DNA of 64,000 bases from Watersipora subatra (lineage: Eukaryota > Bryozoa > Gymnolaemata > Cheilostomatida > Watersiporidae), in contig NC_088711.1 in NCBI RefSeq assembly GCF_963576615.1, positions 33,468,121 through 33,532,120 on the forward strand, in the 5' to 3' direction. Made by a program: the position numbers and the translations under genes. Shown here in pieces: positions 50,100 to 64,000 of the stretch (position 1 is its first letter; every line of letters starts with the position of its first letter). The notes under the pieces are model-generated. The model had not been told where the DNA came from. It worked only from the letters and a program-made list of their open reading frames with translations, and searched no databases.

Positions 50100-52253
50100 A
50101 AAAAGAAAACCGTGAAAGACGAATAAAATATCTTAAGGAATACATTAGATGCTCGATTAAATCACAAATAGTAAACGAAATATATCCTGTGCTTTTGGTT
50201 TTTTCACTGTATGCATTTTTGGACCGTATCCTCTGCAGGCAGCATTGGTGAGTCAAGGCTATCCACACAAACAGAAAAGACTAAGTCAACAAAATTCTCA
50301 AATCCCAGTTGATGGTTATAAAAAACCAGTAGGCTCAGAGATTAACAAATTGCTGAGAGTACTTCGCATAGTCGTTAACAATTCTAGGCATTTATTACTA
50401 CAGACTTACATTTACCTGTTTAGTAGTGGTTGCTTGTTTGCATTTTTGAAATAATTCAAATTTACTGTAAATTAACATATAATATAACAAACTAATATGA
50501 ATGACTAAGGTCGCAACTGCAACACAAGGTCTTTAATACAGACAAGATATATCACTGGTTGCAGTAATATCTCTGAAGATCACCAGGTGTATACATCAAA
50601 GATTCTACAGTGTGTTTGAAGATCACCAGATTTATATATCAAGGAGTCTATAGTGTGACTGAAATTCACCAGATCTATACATAAAAGAGTCTATAGGTCT
50701 ATAGTGACATATAATGCTAGATCTATAATGATCGGATAACCTCCCTTAGCCTGCTAACCGAAATCCACTTCAGTGTCTTGATAACCTTGAGTATTTTATG
50801 TGTTTGAAAAACCTTTACATTCAGATAATATGTTGGATGTGCATTATAGTTCACCCGCAAACATTAAGACTTCAAGTAACAATTTGGACACTGGCTGTAA
50901 CCAAACTACCTGAAATACAGTTTGCTGAACCTAACGTATTATTTTCTGCTGTCAGGGTTTGAAACGATAGATGACCAATAAGTCAAAAGAAATAATAAAT
51001 TGAGAAATCTCGTAATACCACAACTGTTGCATAAAATTGCACTAAGCACTGTGATACATCAACAAGCAAACATGGAAATCTAAGGCAATTGCTATGTTAC
51101 TGGAAATGTCAAGAATAGGAGTTGTCCAACCATCACAGCTAATGCAATGTGAATATATGGGACATCAATTAGATTGAGAGTTATCTGACCATTATAATGA
51201 AGAACTTATGAATGCAAAACAGCATTGTTACTAAATCATGATTATTATTGACCAACACCACTTAATATGGAAGAGACTAACTGGATACAACAGTTACTAA
51301 TGGATATTCAGTGAAGCAAGCAATTCCACAGTGTCTGCCAGGCACAAGCGGAGGTATATCACCAGTATTACAGGAGCCAGCCAGATTTACAACTTGTTGA
51401 AGCGAAGTAGTAGCCAGCATACATCAGATCAGCAACCAGTTATCAGCGAGACAATTATTTACAACACTTTATTTAGTATATTTAGATATAGCTTATAACA
51501 TCCTTTTAGTCTAGACAATGTTGTACTGTAGTCGTAGTAAAAAAATATAGCATAATTATTTATGATATTGTACTTTATGCGAAAAGATTGACGAAATGGC
51601 TGCGAAAAGAATGGCATAAAATAATATATTTTTCTTGCTTCATATAAGTTAGCTAGCTAGTAGTGTCTTAGGATGAGGACTACTGCAAAATTAATTTCAC
51701 AATGCTACTACTATTAGTTATTGAGTTATGGCCAGTTTTGTACCATTTGTTACAGGACTTATAATATTTTTCCTTTGTCGTCATGGGATTCCAAGATCAG
51801 TAAGGAATGTTAGCTCACCCCAGAAAATCTAAAATATATATTACGCAAAGAATAATGCAAAAACTGCAAGTAAAACACAACCAACCAATGACATTTGACA
51901 ATGACTCAAGGACAAGTATAAAAGAGGGGCAAAACCAATGGCTAAGTAGTGAGGAACTGGCAGCCAGACAACGAGACAAGCACACAGCGAAGGCACAGAG
52001 AGATAGAGAGGAAGAATGAGGAAGAGAGAAAGAGAGGAGCCAAGACAAGACTAACAGAAGCCCAAGATAGCCAAAGAGCCGGCAGAAAACAGCTTGCCGA
52101 GGAAGTACACAGCAAATACAATTCACCCAAAAAGGTGGCAAGCCAAGAAGCCATAGAGCCTTGAGAAGAGAGTTTATTCAGTCCCCCTGATAACAGAAAG
52201 AGATACTGCTACACGCCTAATAGACATGTACTTATTATATGCCTAGAAAGACC
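50100..52253. other. No confident gene
   Basis: A frame at 50245-50450, preceded by a CCTCTGCAG acceptor-like site, and a charged frame at 51807-52019 (continuing in another frame to 52164) are unrecognised. A threefold degenerate repeat around GATCACCAGRT lies at 50580-50700. Confidence 0.35.
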
Positions 52254-52316
52254 ATAACACCAATGATATACAGCCCTCCATTGTGGGGGCTGTATACATT
52301 GTATCATTGATAACAC
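52254..52316. mobile_element. 49-bp hairpin flanked by ATAACAC direct repeats
   Basis: The hairpin at 52261-52309 begins CAATGATATACAGCCC and ends TATCATTG. The right arm has about 6 extra bases. It is bounded on both sides by the identical 7-mer ATAACAC (52254-52260 and 52310-52316). It shares CCAATGATATACAGC with the hairpin at 62884. Confidence 0.75.
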
Positions 52317-53331
52317 ATAAGATTAAGTATACAAGCATATTGTTATTTTTGCTTGAGCTATAGTAAGTATATAGTAGTATACTAGTGAGTCTTGACAGAA
52401 TAATTGTTATTTCGACCTTTTGAAGAAAATAGAGTTCACAGACACTTGGAAACAAACCACTGGCATGTTATTGTCGATTATAAGATAACTACCTGAAGAC
52501 AGTTGCAGACCCCTAATGCTACTTGTGAGCATTGATACTTGGGCTTCTTATTGGCAACAGTGTGATATTGTCAAAACAATTTGAAGGAAAATTATAGTAG
52601 TGCCCATCTCCATTGATTGATTTGTTGGCTGAATTTTGCTTTATAGCAACTGTCTGATTTTGTGGGGCAGAAGTGCCACTTTGTCTGCGATCAAAATTGT
52701 CTTGGAAGAAATTGAACTCAAGGTCCAGAGGCTAATCATTACACATAGAACCATTGATACAATGTAGTATTTAACTCAAAGGAAACACACAAAAAACAAT
52801 ACATGTTGTATCAATATTATTATCGTTACAAAGCTAAATAGCCAAAAATATTATTATTTAAATATCAAATAATTATTATAATAAACATTTTTCACTTGAC
52901 AAAGAGATATTCATATAGGTACTAATTGTTATTAAAAATTCCTCCCTTACCACTGCTAATTCCAACAAAGAGCGTTGAGCTGCAAAACACACTCTGTTGG
53001 TTTCAGCCCAGCACAGCGAGTTGGTTTAAAACTTTGCCTGTTGATCCTAGAGCTATGCATCTTTCGTTACATATTTTTGTTTGAACGATTTATACGTTTG
53101 TCGAGGCATACCCTTAAAGCGGCAGTTTTGCAAGTATATGTACAGTACATACTATGCAATACCCCTGCAATACATCAGTGCATCAATTATACATGTACAT
53201 AATAGCGCACTATCGGCACAATCTGATTCTAAGTTGTCTTTTCTTTATTTATTCATTTGGTAGCGAGAAAGCCCGTAATCATGGTACCTTATAAATCACG
53301 AGACGTATGTAACATAAGCTTGGCAGCAGCA
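52317..53331. other. No gene seen
   Basis: AT-rich. Frames at 52975-53263 are unrecognised. Confidence 0.4.
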
Positions 53332-53380
53332 GACGCCGCCAGAGCCATCGAGTGTACACTCGATGGCTCTGGACGTCGCC
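53332..53380. repeat. 34-bp perfect palindrome with flanking near-direct repeats
   Basis: CCAGAGCCATCGAGTGT is followed immediately by its exact complement (53339-53372), with no loop. GACGCCGCC (53332-53340) and GACGTCGCC (53372-53380) bracket it, matching at 8 of 9. The local sequence is more GC-rich than its surroundings. Confidence 0.9.
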
Positions 53381-53389
53381 ATCCAGAAA

Positions 53390-54695
53390 GATCACAGCCT
53401 TCAAAATATACAAACAGTAACTTGCAATGAGCATGTCGCTCAGCTATCCATAGACTTTTTCGCGCAAATCGTCGGCTCAAGGAAAATTAATCTATGAGCG
53501 CTTCCGGAAAGGATGCGCTAACGTATTTATATAGAAACTTCAAAGGAATATTCTTTTTACCTACACGTTATTGAGTCGTTTGTTTGAACACACGCCACAT
53601 TGCATTTACCGTATTGATGGTGAGAGATCAAATACACTATTTCAAACTGCATACTTGTTAACTGTTATAAAATGTTAACAAAAACCGTCTACGTAATGTT
53701 TGAAGGTGATAATATGCGTGCATATATAGGCGTGCATATATATATTGATAGACAACCCAGTATCTAATATTTAGCCTGTGATTGGTGTAGCACGACAAAG
53801 AAGTTATACATAACTTGTTGGACATGTTTTTTCTAGAGATTCAAAACTATGTATGAAGTTGTTACACTTTTGGTTAATCTCGGCTACTCTAGCAAGAATT
53901 ATTTGGACAATAAGTTTAAGGTTTCTGAACACATTTTTTCATCACTAGTAGTGAGACCATTCGGTAATTTCAATGGATGGACAATAGGATGACAATAGGA
54001 TGGATTTAGAGGTATTTTGAGACTGTCTGACATGCTTATAGAAAGGTTTAGAGTTACCCTTTTCAAGATGCTTACAGACTTTGTATAAGAGATAGTCTTT
54101 CTTGAGTTTTTTCAAAACATTTTTACTTTTCCGTTTCTCCTGTTGGTAATGACAAAAAAGAATGGATCTCTGTTGCCTTGTATTTTAGATGCGTTTTTCG
54201 TTGTTTAGCCAGTAGTTTTTCCACATGCCTGTTTAACCATTTTGGCCGATTGTTCTGAGCTGGGAATGTTTTAGTGGGTACATGTAATGCGACAGCTGAT
54301 TAAAATGAACTGGAGAAAAGATCCCACATCACCTCCCCAGGTTTAATTTCTTATTACGGTGATTGCGTGACATGTCATTTCTGTTATGTTGCAAATATTT
54401 CGTGTAAATCTTACTATCTGATCTAACAATCAACATTTCTGAAAAGATGAGCTATGCATTAGTGTTACCTATGGTAATTCTTTGTTATTATCGAATGGGA
54501 ATAAGCCTGGTTGAATGTATTACTAGCGTGTTGTGGGATGGTGCGGCAAATAAATGGCATCGTTGCAATGTGAGACTTGTGTGTAAATATTAAAAAAACG
54601 TTTGGACCCGCTGTTTGCTATTTGTTTGACTATTTCCATATTACCATTGAAAAGTATACTTTACATTAGAGAAAAATGGTAAGGCAAGTAGTATT
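53390..54695. other. No gene seen
   Basis: AT-rich spacer before the Ty3 element. Nothing supported. Confidence 0.4.
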
Positions 54696-57600
54696 TGTAA
54701 TAATATGTATCATAGGCCAATTCTCTGTGTACCGGTATCGTAGTAAAGGTCAGAGCTTATTGGAAGGACAGGGACTGGCCGGCCAGGGGGAGGGGTACTA
54801 ACTGCTAAAGCATGATCAGAATCTCGATCTAGTTCGTGTTTGTAGTCTACTTGTTTATTGCGCGCGCTTCCACTGCGGCTGTCTTTGGCAATCTGACGAG
54901 ATCGCAATTACGAGCTTTAAAATGTCATGTGCACTTAATTAATACCATTACATCTTCCTTCCTAAGCATGATTGACAGAATGAGTATTTTTCTTAAATGA
55001 GTATTAATAGTTTAACTGTAGCCTTGGAACATATTGATAGGTATAGGTTAAAAAGATAACAAATGATTAGTAGCTAACAACTATTTACAAGGGTAAGGAG
55101 TGGTCAAAGCCGACTCCCTAGGAGTGGGCCAAATGCCTACTCCATGTGGAAGTCCTTGTACCTAGATGGAAGGACTCCGCGAGTAGCTCGAGGCTGACAC
55201 TCAGAAACAGACGCAGGACTTCTGGGAGATTTCGGGGGTTAAGGCAGTATTTCAGGTGTGGTTTGGCAGGAGCCTGCAACATCACTGTTATCTGTGGGAG
55301 AATACTGTGCATCAGCATTCCTAGCAGGAACTGTTACAGTAGTCATGCGAGCAGGCTCAGGTTTCAAGTGAACACGGTTTCTCCGGACTATGGAGTGGCC
55401 ATTATCTACAAGATAAGACCTGGGGGATTCATGATGATCTATTATTACACCCGGAGACCATTCTTTTTCTGCATCAGTCCTTATGAAAGCAGAGGCACAA
55501 GGTTGCATTTCAGTTAGAGTCCGTGCCTGGCGATCATAACATGCCTTTCTCGTTTCTTGGTTGGCAGCCAAAGCCTTAGCTGGTTCAACAAGTACGGGTT
55601 TTAGTAGCTCAGTTGTGATTGGTAGGTCACTTCTTATCGATCTGTTGAACAACATTTCTGCCGGACTGAGTGAACATCCTGTCACTGGCGATTCTCGATA
55701 TCTCAGTAGTAGCCGGTATATATCCTCCCCTTCTTCTTCACACTTCTTTAAAAAGTTTTTCATTGTCTGCACATAACGCTCAGCCATCCCATTAGACTTC
55801 GGATAGTGAGGACTTGAGGTGACAATGGTGAAGGACCATTCGGATGCAAATCTTTGCATGATTTGACTGCTAAAAGGCATGTTGTCAGCCAAGATTGATA
55901 CAGGTACACCATGCACGGCAAACACAGACTTTAGCGCTAGTACCACATCCTCGGCAGTCTTTCTCTTGAGTAGTCTCAGCTCAGGGAAGTAAGAGTAGCA
56001 GTCAACAAATATCGGATAGTCTTTGCTTTTATACTCCATGATGTCCATAGCAACCTTGTTCCAAGGAAGGCTAGGTACCTCATGCGACATGAGTGGCTCT
56101 TTCTGTTGACGTCTAGCAAATCTTGCACAAATGTGACAGCCCATAATCTCATTCTTTATATCAGCAGATATTCCAGGCCAGAAGAATGACTTTTTAGCAC
56201 GCTCCTGACATTTCTCAATGCCCAGGTGTCCAGCATGAAGATATTTTAACATGGATTTTTTCAGTGAGCTGGGAACAATAAGGCGTTCTTCAAAGTAGAG
56301 AAAACCATCTAGTTCATATATATCAGCTCTTATGTTCCAATACAGTTGTAGAAGTGTCGAAGCCTGACTTCGTACTGCCCAATTCCAGCCATCCTTTAGG
56401 GCAGTTCTTAACAGTGACATTGCATCATCTTCAGCATAAGCATGCCTCATAGTGTCAACTGTGCCAGAATTGGCTTCCAAGCTGTGAACCATTACAATCT
56501 CCTTCTCAAGGTCAGCTTGATCGTTAGTAATTCGTTGGAGATAAGCATGCGGCAGCGTGTCAGCAATATAAAGGTATTTCCCTGGAGCATAGGTCAGCTC
56601 AGATATATTGTATCGCTGAAGTCTCAGTAATAATCTCTGTAGTCTAGGGGATACTTTGTGAAGAGGTTTATTCAGTATATGAACCAGAGGTTTGTGATCA
56701 GTTTGCGCATGTACCTTGCGTCCATATAGATAGCTGTGAAAGCGTTCACAGCCAAACGACAAGCAGTTCTTTGTCGATCTGGGGGTAATTGCACTCAGTC
56801 TCGGTTAGGCTTCTCGATGCATGGGCAACAGGTTTACCCTCCTGTAGCAACACAGCTCCAAGACCACTCTTTGAGGCATCAACCTGGAGATGAGCATCCT
56901 TAGTTACATTGAAGTTCTGCAAGACTGGTTCAGACGTGAGTAGGCGTTTGATAATTCGAAAGCTTTCCTGTTGCTTATTTGACTGTGTCCATTGGCTATC
57001 AGTTCTCAATAGTACCCTCAGCGGTTCTATGCAGGCTGACATGTTAGGTATATAAGCTCTGAGCAAATTTAGGGTACCAATCAACCTCTGTACTCCTTCT
57101 CGATCAGTAGGATCTGGCGTGGCATTGATTGCAGTCACTTTCTCGGGATCAGGTTGTAAACCATCTTTCGATACTACATGGCCAAGATATCGCACCTCAG
57201 ACTGATTGAATTGGATTTTCTGATGATTGAACTTTACATTGGCTGCTTTAGCTTTTCTGAGTAACCTACGGAGATTATTATCATGCTCTTGTTGTGTCTT
57301 TCCAGCTACAATAATGTCATCAAAATATACTGATACTCCGGGCAAGTCTCCAAATATCTGTTCAACCTTCTTTTCAAAGACCTCAGCACTTGAATGGAGC
57401 CCAAATGGAAGCCTGTTAAAGCGGTATCGGTCAAATGAGGTGCTGAAAGTAGTCAGCAGACTACTCTTTTGTGAGTGCCACATGCCAGTATCCATGTTTC
57501 ATATCCATAATAGTGTAATGCCGCATTCCATTAAACCGAAAAGCAATGTCCTCCAGTGTTGGTATTCTGTGGTGTTCACGCTTTACAGCTTTGTTAAGAT

Positions 57601-59442
57601 CTTTTGGATCCAAGCATAATCTCACAGAACCATCTTTCTTCTCTACACATACTATGCTACTGACCCAGTTTGTTGGTTTGTCAACTTTTGAAATAACCCC
57701 AGAAGCTTCCATACTTTCCAGTTCCTTTTTCACTCTATTCATCATGCTCAGAGGTACACGACGAGGATGGTGCACAAAGGGGTCTACTTTCTCATTGATG
57801 CATATCTCATGCTCTCCTTCTAGACATCCTATACCATTGAACACATCAGGGAACTCGTCCAAGATTGAAGTATCACAAGTCACCTTATCTCTACGACGGA
57901 TCAATCCAAAGAGTTCAGCTGCTTTCAGACTTAAAATGGGCGGCAGATTCTCATCAACTACTTCGAAATGGACTCCATGGCTGATACCGTTATAGTTCAC
58001 AGTAAGCTGTACCGCACCAATGTTGTTGATTTTCGAATGGTTGTATCCATAAAGTTTTACAGCAGTGGGTAAAAGTTTAGCTTCCAGAGAGCGGATGGTG
58101 TTTAAGGTGATACAGTTTGTTTCAGCCCCCGTATCAATCTTGAATGGAATCTCCAAGACTTTCTGCCTGTGACTTACATTCATAGACAAAATCCAAGATT
58201 TAACAGAATTGAGATTCAATTTGCTTGGGATAGCGTTTACCGAGCCAACAAACAAACTATTCATCTGTCTCCCAGCGTTGCTCTTGGGTTTGTGGCATAC
58301 CTTTTCAAAATGATTTTTTAGCCCACATTTGTTACAGGTCTCTCCATAGGCAGGGCATCGGCCTTTGGCATGGTTTAAATCCACAATACTTGCATTCTTT
58401 GCGATGTTTGGGCTTGTTAGGTATAGCACCCGAGTCCCGTTGAACATAATTAACACAAGATTCAAGGGGCTCATTCTGTAGAGTATTTACAGCTGTGTCA
58501 CTGGTAGATAATCTGGACATTTGCTGTTTTGTGATATCTACAGCGCGTATGTCATCCAAAGCATTCTGTAGGTTGATGGCCCGGTCCCTAAGAAGACGTT
58601 CTTTCAGTTTAGCATCAGCTAACCCAAATACAATATGACATAGCAGCATTTGATCACGCAATGTACCAAATTCACACTTGGCAGCTTGTGTTTTCAATCG
58701 TTTAACAAATATGTCAATAGACTCGCCATCAGTTTGATTCATTGACCAAAATACATACCATTCATACAGCATGTTTCGTCTAGGGTTACAATATGCCTCG
58801 AATTTTTCTAATACATCAGTTAATACGTCTATGCTTTCGCCAACATCATACTTAAACTGACTAAATATCTCTGTAGCCTCCTCACCCGCCTGATTAAGCA
58901 GTATAGCTACTTGACATCTGTTAATCAGAGCATTCTCAACCGGGGTAACACCCTTCACGTATGGCTTCAGCACTAAATCAATTGCTAGCAAATCATTTTC
59001 AAGTAACTTCCGCCACTTTCTCCAGTTGTCAGAAACATTTCCCTCAAAAGACAGCTCCCCAGGAGCTTTCAAGCCACTTCATCATGAAACTCCCAATCAG
59101 TCACAGAAGCAAACTACAGAAACAAAAAGCGGAAGCAGAAAAAAACAATTAACAGAGCAGGGTCCAAAAACTTCGGCTGCCACCATGTAATAATATGTAT
59201 CGTAGGCCAATTACCTGTGTACTGGTATCGTAGTAAAGGTCAGAGCTTATCGGAAGGACAGGAACTGGCCGGCCAGGGGGATGGGTACTAACTGGTAAAG
59301 TGTGATCAGAATCTCGATCCAGTTCGTGTATGTAGTCTACTTGTTTATTGCGCGCGCTTCCACTGCGGCTGTCTTTGGCAGTCTGACGAGATCGCAATTA
59401 CGAGCTTTAAAATGTCACATGCACTTAATTAATACCATTACA
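54696..59442 (-). mobile_element. Ty3/gypsy LTR retrotransposon, nearly intact
   Basis: 257-bp LTRs at 54696-54952 and 59186-59442, starting TGTAATAATATG and ending CCATTACA, differ at about 15 positions by eye (near 6%). Flanks GTATT and GTAGT match at 4 of 5, a plausible decayed target duplication. Read on the minus strand, a PBS-like TGGTGGCAGCCGAAG follows the 5' LTR. The coding part covers gag, protease, RT, RNase H and integrase in Ty3 order, broken by three apparent frameshifts. Confidence 0.93.
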
Positions 59443-62400
59443 GTAGTCATCTAGTTTAAACCATTGGCATGAAGGACATAGATTCTAATGTTTGACTTTG
59501 TCAAATAAAATTTGTTACCAGTTAGTTAAACATTTATTGCCTTATGACATCTGAACAAGCGTTTGACTAATGTACTCAGTCATTTCCTTTTCTTGGTTGT
59601 GTTTAATAAAAAACAAAAATACTTATTTTCAAGATCAAGTGTGAGTAATTTTTAAAAGCCGCCAAAATTGTTGAAGTTAGCAATGAAAGAGCTGTTACCT
59701 GTTTACTTCAATAATGATAACAATATTTCCTATAACTAGTATAAAATTTACTTACATCAGATATAATGCTCTAAAATATTTCAGAGAATTCAACTTCATT
59801 TTATATAAAAATTCTGAAATTTGTAGTTTTCTCCAGAGGCGTTGTTCGTTTAATATGCTTACAGTATCATAATTTATATATATTATATATGTATACCAAA
59901 GTTTGTGTCTGTACTTCGTTTTGTTCAGCTATAACTTTTAAAATCTTGGAATTAATAGCTCACATCCTGCTAGATTTGAACTCATGAAGGTAGCAACCGC
60001 AAGTCTCTAATTTTAGCCACCGCATTTAGCCACCAAGCTACGCTGTCCTTACGATTCTATTGCGCTTATCATACCATATACTCTTATATACCCACTGTAT
60101 ATACCCTTTTCTCGATTGCACATGCTAAATAATGTATTAATTGATACATTGCGCTCTCGGGTTACGATGCTTCTGCTATAAAATGTTTTTTGCTTAACTC
60201 TATGAAGCACGATGCTTTTTTGTCTCGCCATGCTAGGGGCTAATTTGTTTTGAGCCATATGATATTAACAAACATTTCTCTCCAAATTGAAATCTGGCGA
60301 TTGTATCTCAGTTCTGCGTAATCCGTTATGGTAAATATGGGTTCGCAAACAAATAAGAGATAAATTTTAGTTAAAGGTTTACTAAAATGTTTCTAAATGA
60401 AAATTGTGCAAATATCCAAAGTTAGTGTTAGAGCTATATTATCATGAACTGCTGGTCTCATTCTTCATATAGTATAGCTGGAAGCTCAGTTTTATGATCA
60501 CTACCATGAATCATGTAGACCCAACTAATCATTGCCTTCATGTAAAATGCTATATATGTTGCAAATAAAAACTCTGTTAGCATTTTGCTGTGTTTGTGTA
60601 AATATTGCCCTTGCAATACCTCAGCACTCAGCTCACCGTCTTGTATAAAAGGCCTGTATCGGCAATCATTGTCGTAGAAGCTGTGCATATTCGTATCTCA
60701 CTAATAATCATCTACCTGCTTATGAATACTTGATCGTGTAATCTGGGCTACCAAATGCTGCAGTAAGTGACATTCGAGTTAGTATTGAATTCATGATTTG
60801 GAGAGATGTGGTTGAAGAGTTACTCACAGAAAAGTGACTTGTATGTTGAGGCTCTTAGATTTTGGATGAAATTAAGGATTAGTTTGTTATCTGATGATTC
60901 ATTTTCTATGTAATTTTATCCTCTGCCATTTGATAACAATTAGCAGTTTTCATAGTTTATTTGCTGCAGTAGTAACTACCATATTTTCCAGACTATAAGT
61001 CATTCATTTCCTAGTTTGGCTTCGGATGCGCCTTATACTTGAGAGTGACGCATATGTGAAATTGTCGACACATTATTACCGATATACCATTTTACTTGTT
61101 ATTTTCACACTAAACCACCCAAGGCCTGTGTTGATAATTTCAACATTGGTGGTAACTTTAAAAAAAATGAGGGCTTAACGTAAGAAAATCGTATTCTGCA
61201 GATTACAAGCTGCGAGTATTGAAATAGGCAGCCGAAAACGGTGATCGAGCAGTGAAAGAAAGTTTTGAGTTGGCTAAAAACTTGTAAGGGACTGCGAGAA
61301 GCAAAGTTTACTCTTACTGTAATGAAGAAAACTGGGCTAATGGGCTGAAAGTGGGGATCACATCTTATATCTCCCTAGTTAGCAAAGTTAATGAACAGTG
61401 ACACGTTGAATGAAAATTTTATTGGATTTCAGCTATCGTGTATTTGAAGTAACACGGATGGGTTTAGTAAATTTTTAATTGTGTTATTTATGCTATAAAT
61501 ATCAGAATAACTCTTAACATGTTATGTTAACATACCAGCCATATTCACAGTTGTATCATGTAGCAAAAAGCACACTGTTTAGCCAGTTGTTGCATCTATT
61601 CTATTTTTATTTTAAATTGTCATCTAAATTTTAAATGACATGTCTGTTATTAGTGTTCAATTTTATCAAATAAATTTTTTTCAACAAATGCGACTTACAC
61701 TCTAGTGCAATTCGCATGGTTTTTCTTCTTTATTGTGCGTTTTATGACTGGTGCGATTCGTATTCTGGATCGACTTATAGTCGTGGAAAATATGGCATAC
61801 AAAACTTTCAACATTTCATTCATTTCAGTGCATTTATCCACAAAAATATTTGTATTGCATCACATTTTAAATGGATATAAAATCTACAGGTTTACTTATC
61901 ATTCTACATATCATTTTACACCCAATTTCACATGAACCACGCCGTTTCTAACTAGGGCGCTACCTGTATCATAGCTTATCAGCCAATCATTGAAAGGTCA
62001 CAATAGTTCAATATATACTTTATTGTTATCTGCGCATAGGCAATAACTCATATAACTATTGTAGGTGGTTAAGCGTTTAGGTTCATAGTAGTCTCACAAG
62101 CCCATACTGTCCAAATTCTTCTGTTTAACTGGTAATTGTATTCCTAAGATTTTTGAATGCATTTGGTAAACATAATCAAAGTATTGATTTCATAGAAATG
62201 AATTTGTTGAAGCATGGTTTTAAGAGACCTTTAGTTATTGCAAAGTTTAGATGATAAGAATGTATTTATAGCAGTCAGGTACTGCAATTCCTGTAGCCAG
62301 CTGCATTTTCTCAGCTAAAAAAGATATATGCTGAGTTAACTGCTAGACCCTATGTCCTATTGTTATTGCCAATGTCAGATAGCCGCCAATTGATATGTTT

Positions 62401-64000
62401 CCATGAGAAACTCGTATATTACGCACAAGTTCTTATTTTCACTGAACCGATTAGCCTTATTTTTGGCTTTGCTGTGTTTGTGTCTGATGTTTTATTCCAT
62501 AATATCGAGTGCGTCATTTCCTGGGGATATAAGCTTTATATCACAATATTCTAAGCGTACCTATCATAGAGTTATCTCCCCCCTAGAGTGATAACTGTGC
62601 CTTCAACAACACGAGCGTTTCCGGTGCCAACAAGGAGCGTTTAAGCCACACCCCTTTTTTGTGCTAGTCAATCGTAGTGATTGACAGAACAATAACATCA
62701 GCCATGAGAATGATCATGAATTTCCACAGTTAAGATAGTAATTATTGCTCATATTAAAGAAATGATGATTATAGTTTATTACTCTAATATATGCTTATTA
62801 TTTAAAGCAATTCAATACCTACATGCCTTGCAAAGTCACTGAATAGATAGTGTTAAGTAAGTGAGTTAATGCAATCAGTTACTCCAATGATATACAGCTC
62901 CACACATGGGGGCTGTATATCATTGGTTACTCAGTGATAAGATAGATAGTCATACTGGGGTTGTATTACATTGGTGTGATGGGAAACTAATCGACTGCCA
63001 TCAACTGAAAGTATTGACATTGTATGGTGATAGAGTGATTCATTGACACGACAGTTCACAAACAGCCCTTGCATGTAATATTAGATTTCAATACATATCA
63101 ATCAAATACATAGACTAGCTTGAAGCAAAGATGTTCACTAGTTAGTGGACATCTTTGCTTGATGTAAGCAAGCAAAAAGTTTGAAAGAGTGGCAAATGTT
63201 GTTATATGTTAGATAAAAATAAATTATACTAAATTATAATTATTTAAAAATAAAATAGACTTTTTTATTACTTTATTTATTAAATAATTTTTTATTGTAA
63301 TCATAGCTAAACAGATTATATTTAGCGATTACTTGCTAATTATTTTACATTTAAACACATTTACAGTTTTATTTTTCTTCCTAATTTATTTCCACAAAAC
63401 ACTTCTTTCATGATATGAAATTTAAAAGTTGTAGTCGTTTGAAAAAGCTTGAAAACCTTTACATTTGTTTTCTTTTTCCGCTTAATTCATTTGAACTGCT
63501 TAAAAATATTTTCTCATGATATGAAGTTTAAAAGTTAGAATGGTAAATGTTATATAAAAATAAATTTTCTGTCCAAAGACTTTTATTACTCGGGTAGTAT
63601 AGCTTATAGTTGATGGCAGTCGATTAGCTTCCCATCACACTAATGTAATACAACCCCAGTATGACTATCTATCTTATCTATGAGTAACTGATTGCATTAA
63701 CTCACTTACTTAACACTATCTATTCAGTGCCTTTGCAAGTCATGTAGGTATTAGAGATTACGTGTATGTCACTATTTCCATTTCCATAATTCATTTCCAT
63801 AGCATTTCCATAATTCATTTCCATATTATTTCCATTTCCATAACATTTCCCTACTTCATTTCCATATTATTTCCATAACATTTCCATAATTCATTTCCAT
63901 TTCCATAACATTTCCACCATTCATTTCCATAGTATTTCCATAACATTTCCATAATTCATTTCCATATTATTTCCATTTTCATAACATTTCCACAATACAT

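Overview
The window looks like nuclear DNA from an animal with an AT-rich genome, probably a marine spiralian-type invertebrate. Three lines support this: spliced genes with GT-AG introns, animal-type domains (PAN plus fucolectin/F5-8C; carbonyl-reductase SDR), and abundant Ty3, LINE, hAT and SINE debris. The species cannot be named from the sequence. Most of the window is repeats, and the long open frames inside tandem arrays are artefacts of unit lengths divisible by three.

Layout: 1-2890 is the end of an 18-bp satellite. 3990-5290 is a dead non-LTR reverse transcriptase. 5464-5931 and 6831-7019 are two short DNA elements with 8-bp target duplications. 9411-11796 is a 34-bp satellite. 11988-16111 (+) is a three-exon PAN + F5/8C (fucolectin-like) gene whose exon phases all match. 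18891-23689 (-) and 31783-42470 (+) are two head-to-head carbonyl reductase 1-like genes. The plus copy can be assembled from eight exons into 280 residues. The minus copy has the seven matching downstream exons but no convincing first exon. Their introns carry different minisatellites.

Between the two reductases lies an old minus-strand Ty3 element (about 25390-30880). Intron 1 of the plus copy holds a nested structure: a minus-strand solo LTR is split by a 2.76-kb element of the same family and by a second TG...CA insertion. 45205-45976 is a 13-bp satellite. 46493-48330 is the 5' part of another Ty3 element. 54696-59442 is a nearly intact minus-strand Ty3 element with 257-bp LTRs. 60979-61795 is an internally deleted DNA transposon with pogo/CENP-B-like HTH remnants. 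62814-63755 is a foldback element.

The most unusual signal is a set of very short hairpins that behave like insertions. A 43-bp perfect hairpin (62884-62926) is flanked by TTACT on both sides and sits in one arm of the foldback element, while the other arm retains the empty site with a single TTACT. A related 49-bp hairpin at 52261-52309 is flanked by ATAACAC on both sides. A 34-bp loopless palindrome at 53339-53372 has near-identical 9-mers at its edges. Other points of note are the mosaic divergence of the inverted reductase pair and a 78-bp tandem duplication that multiplied an exon-end/splice-donor junction six times.
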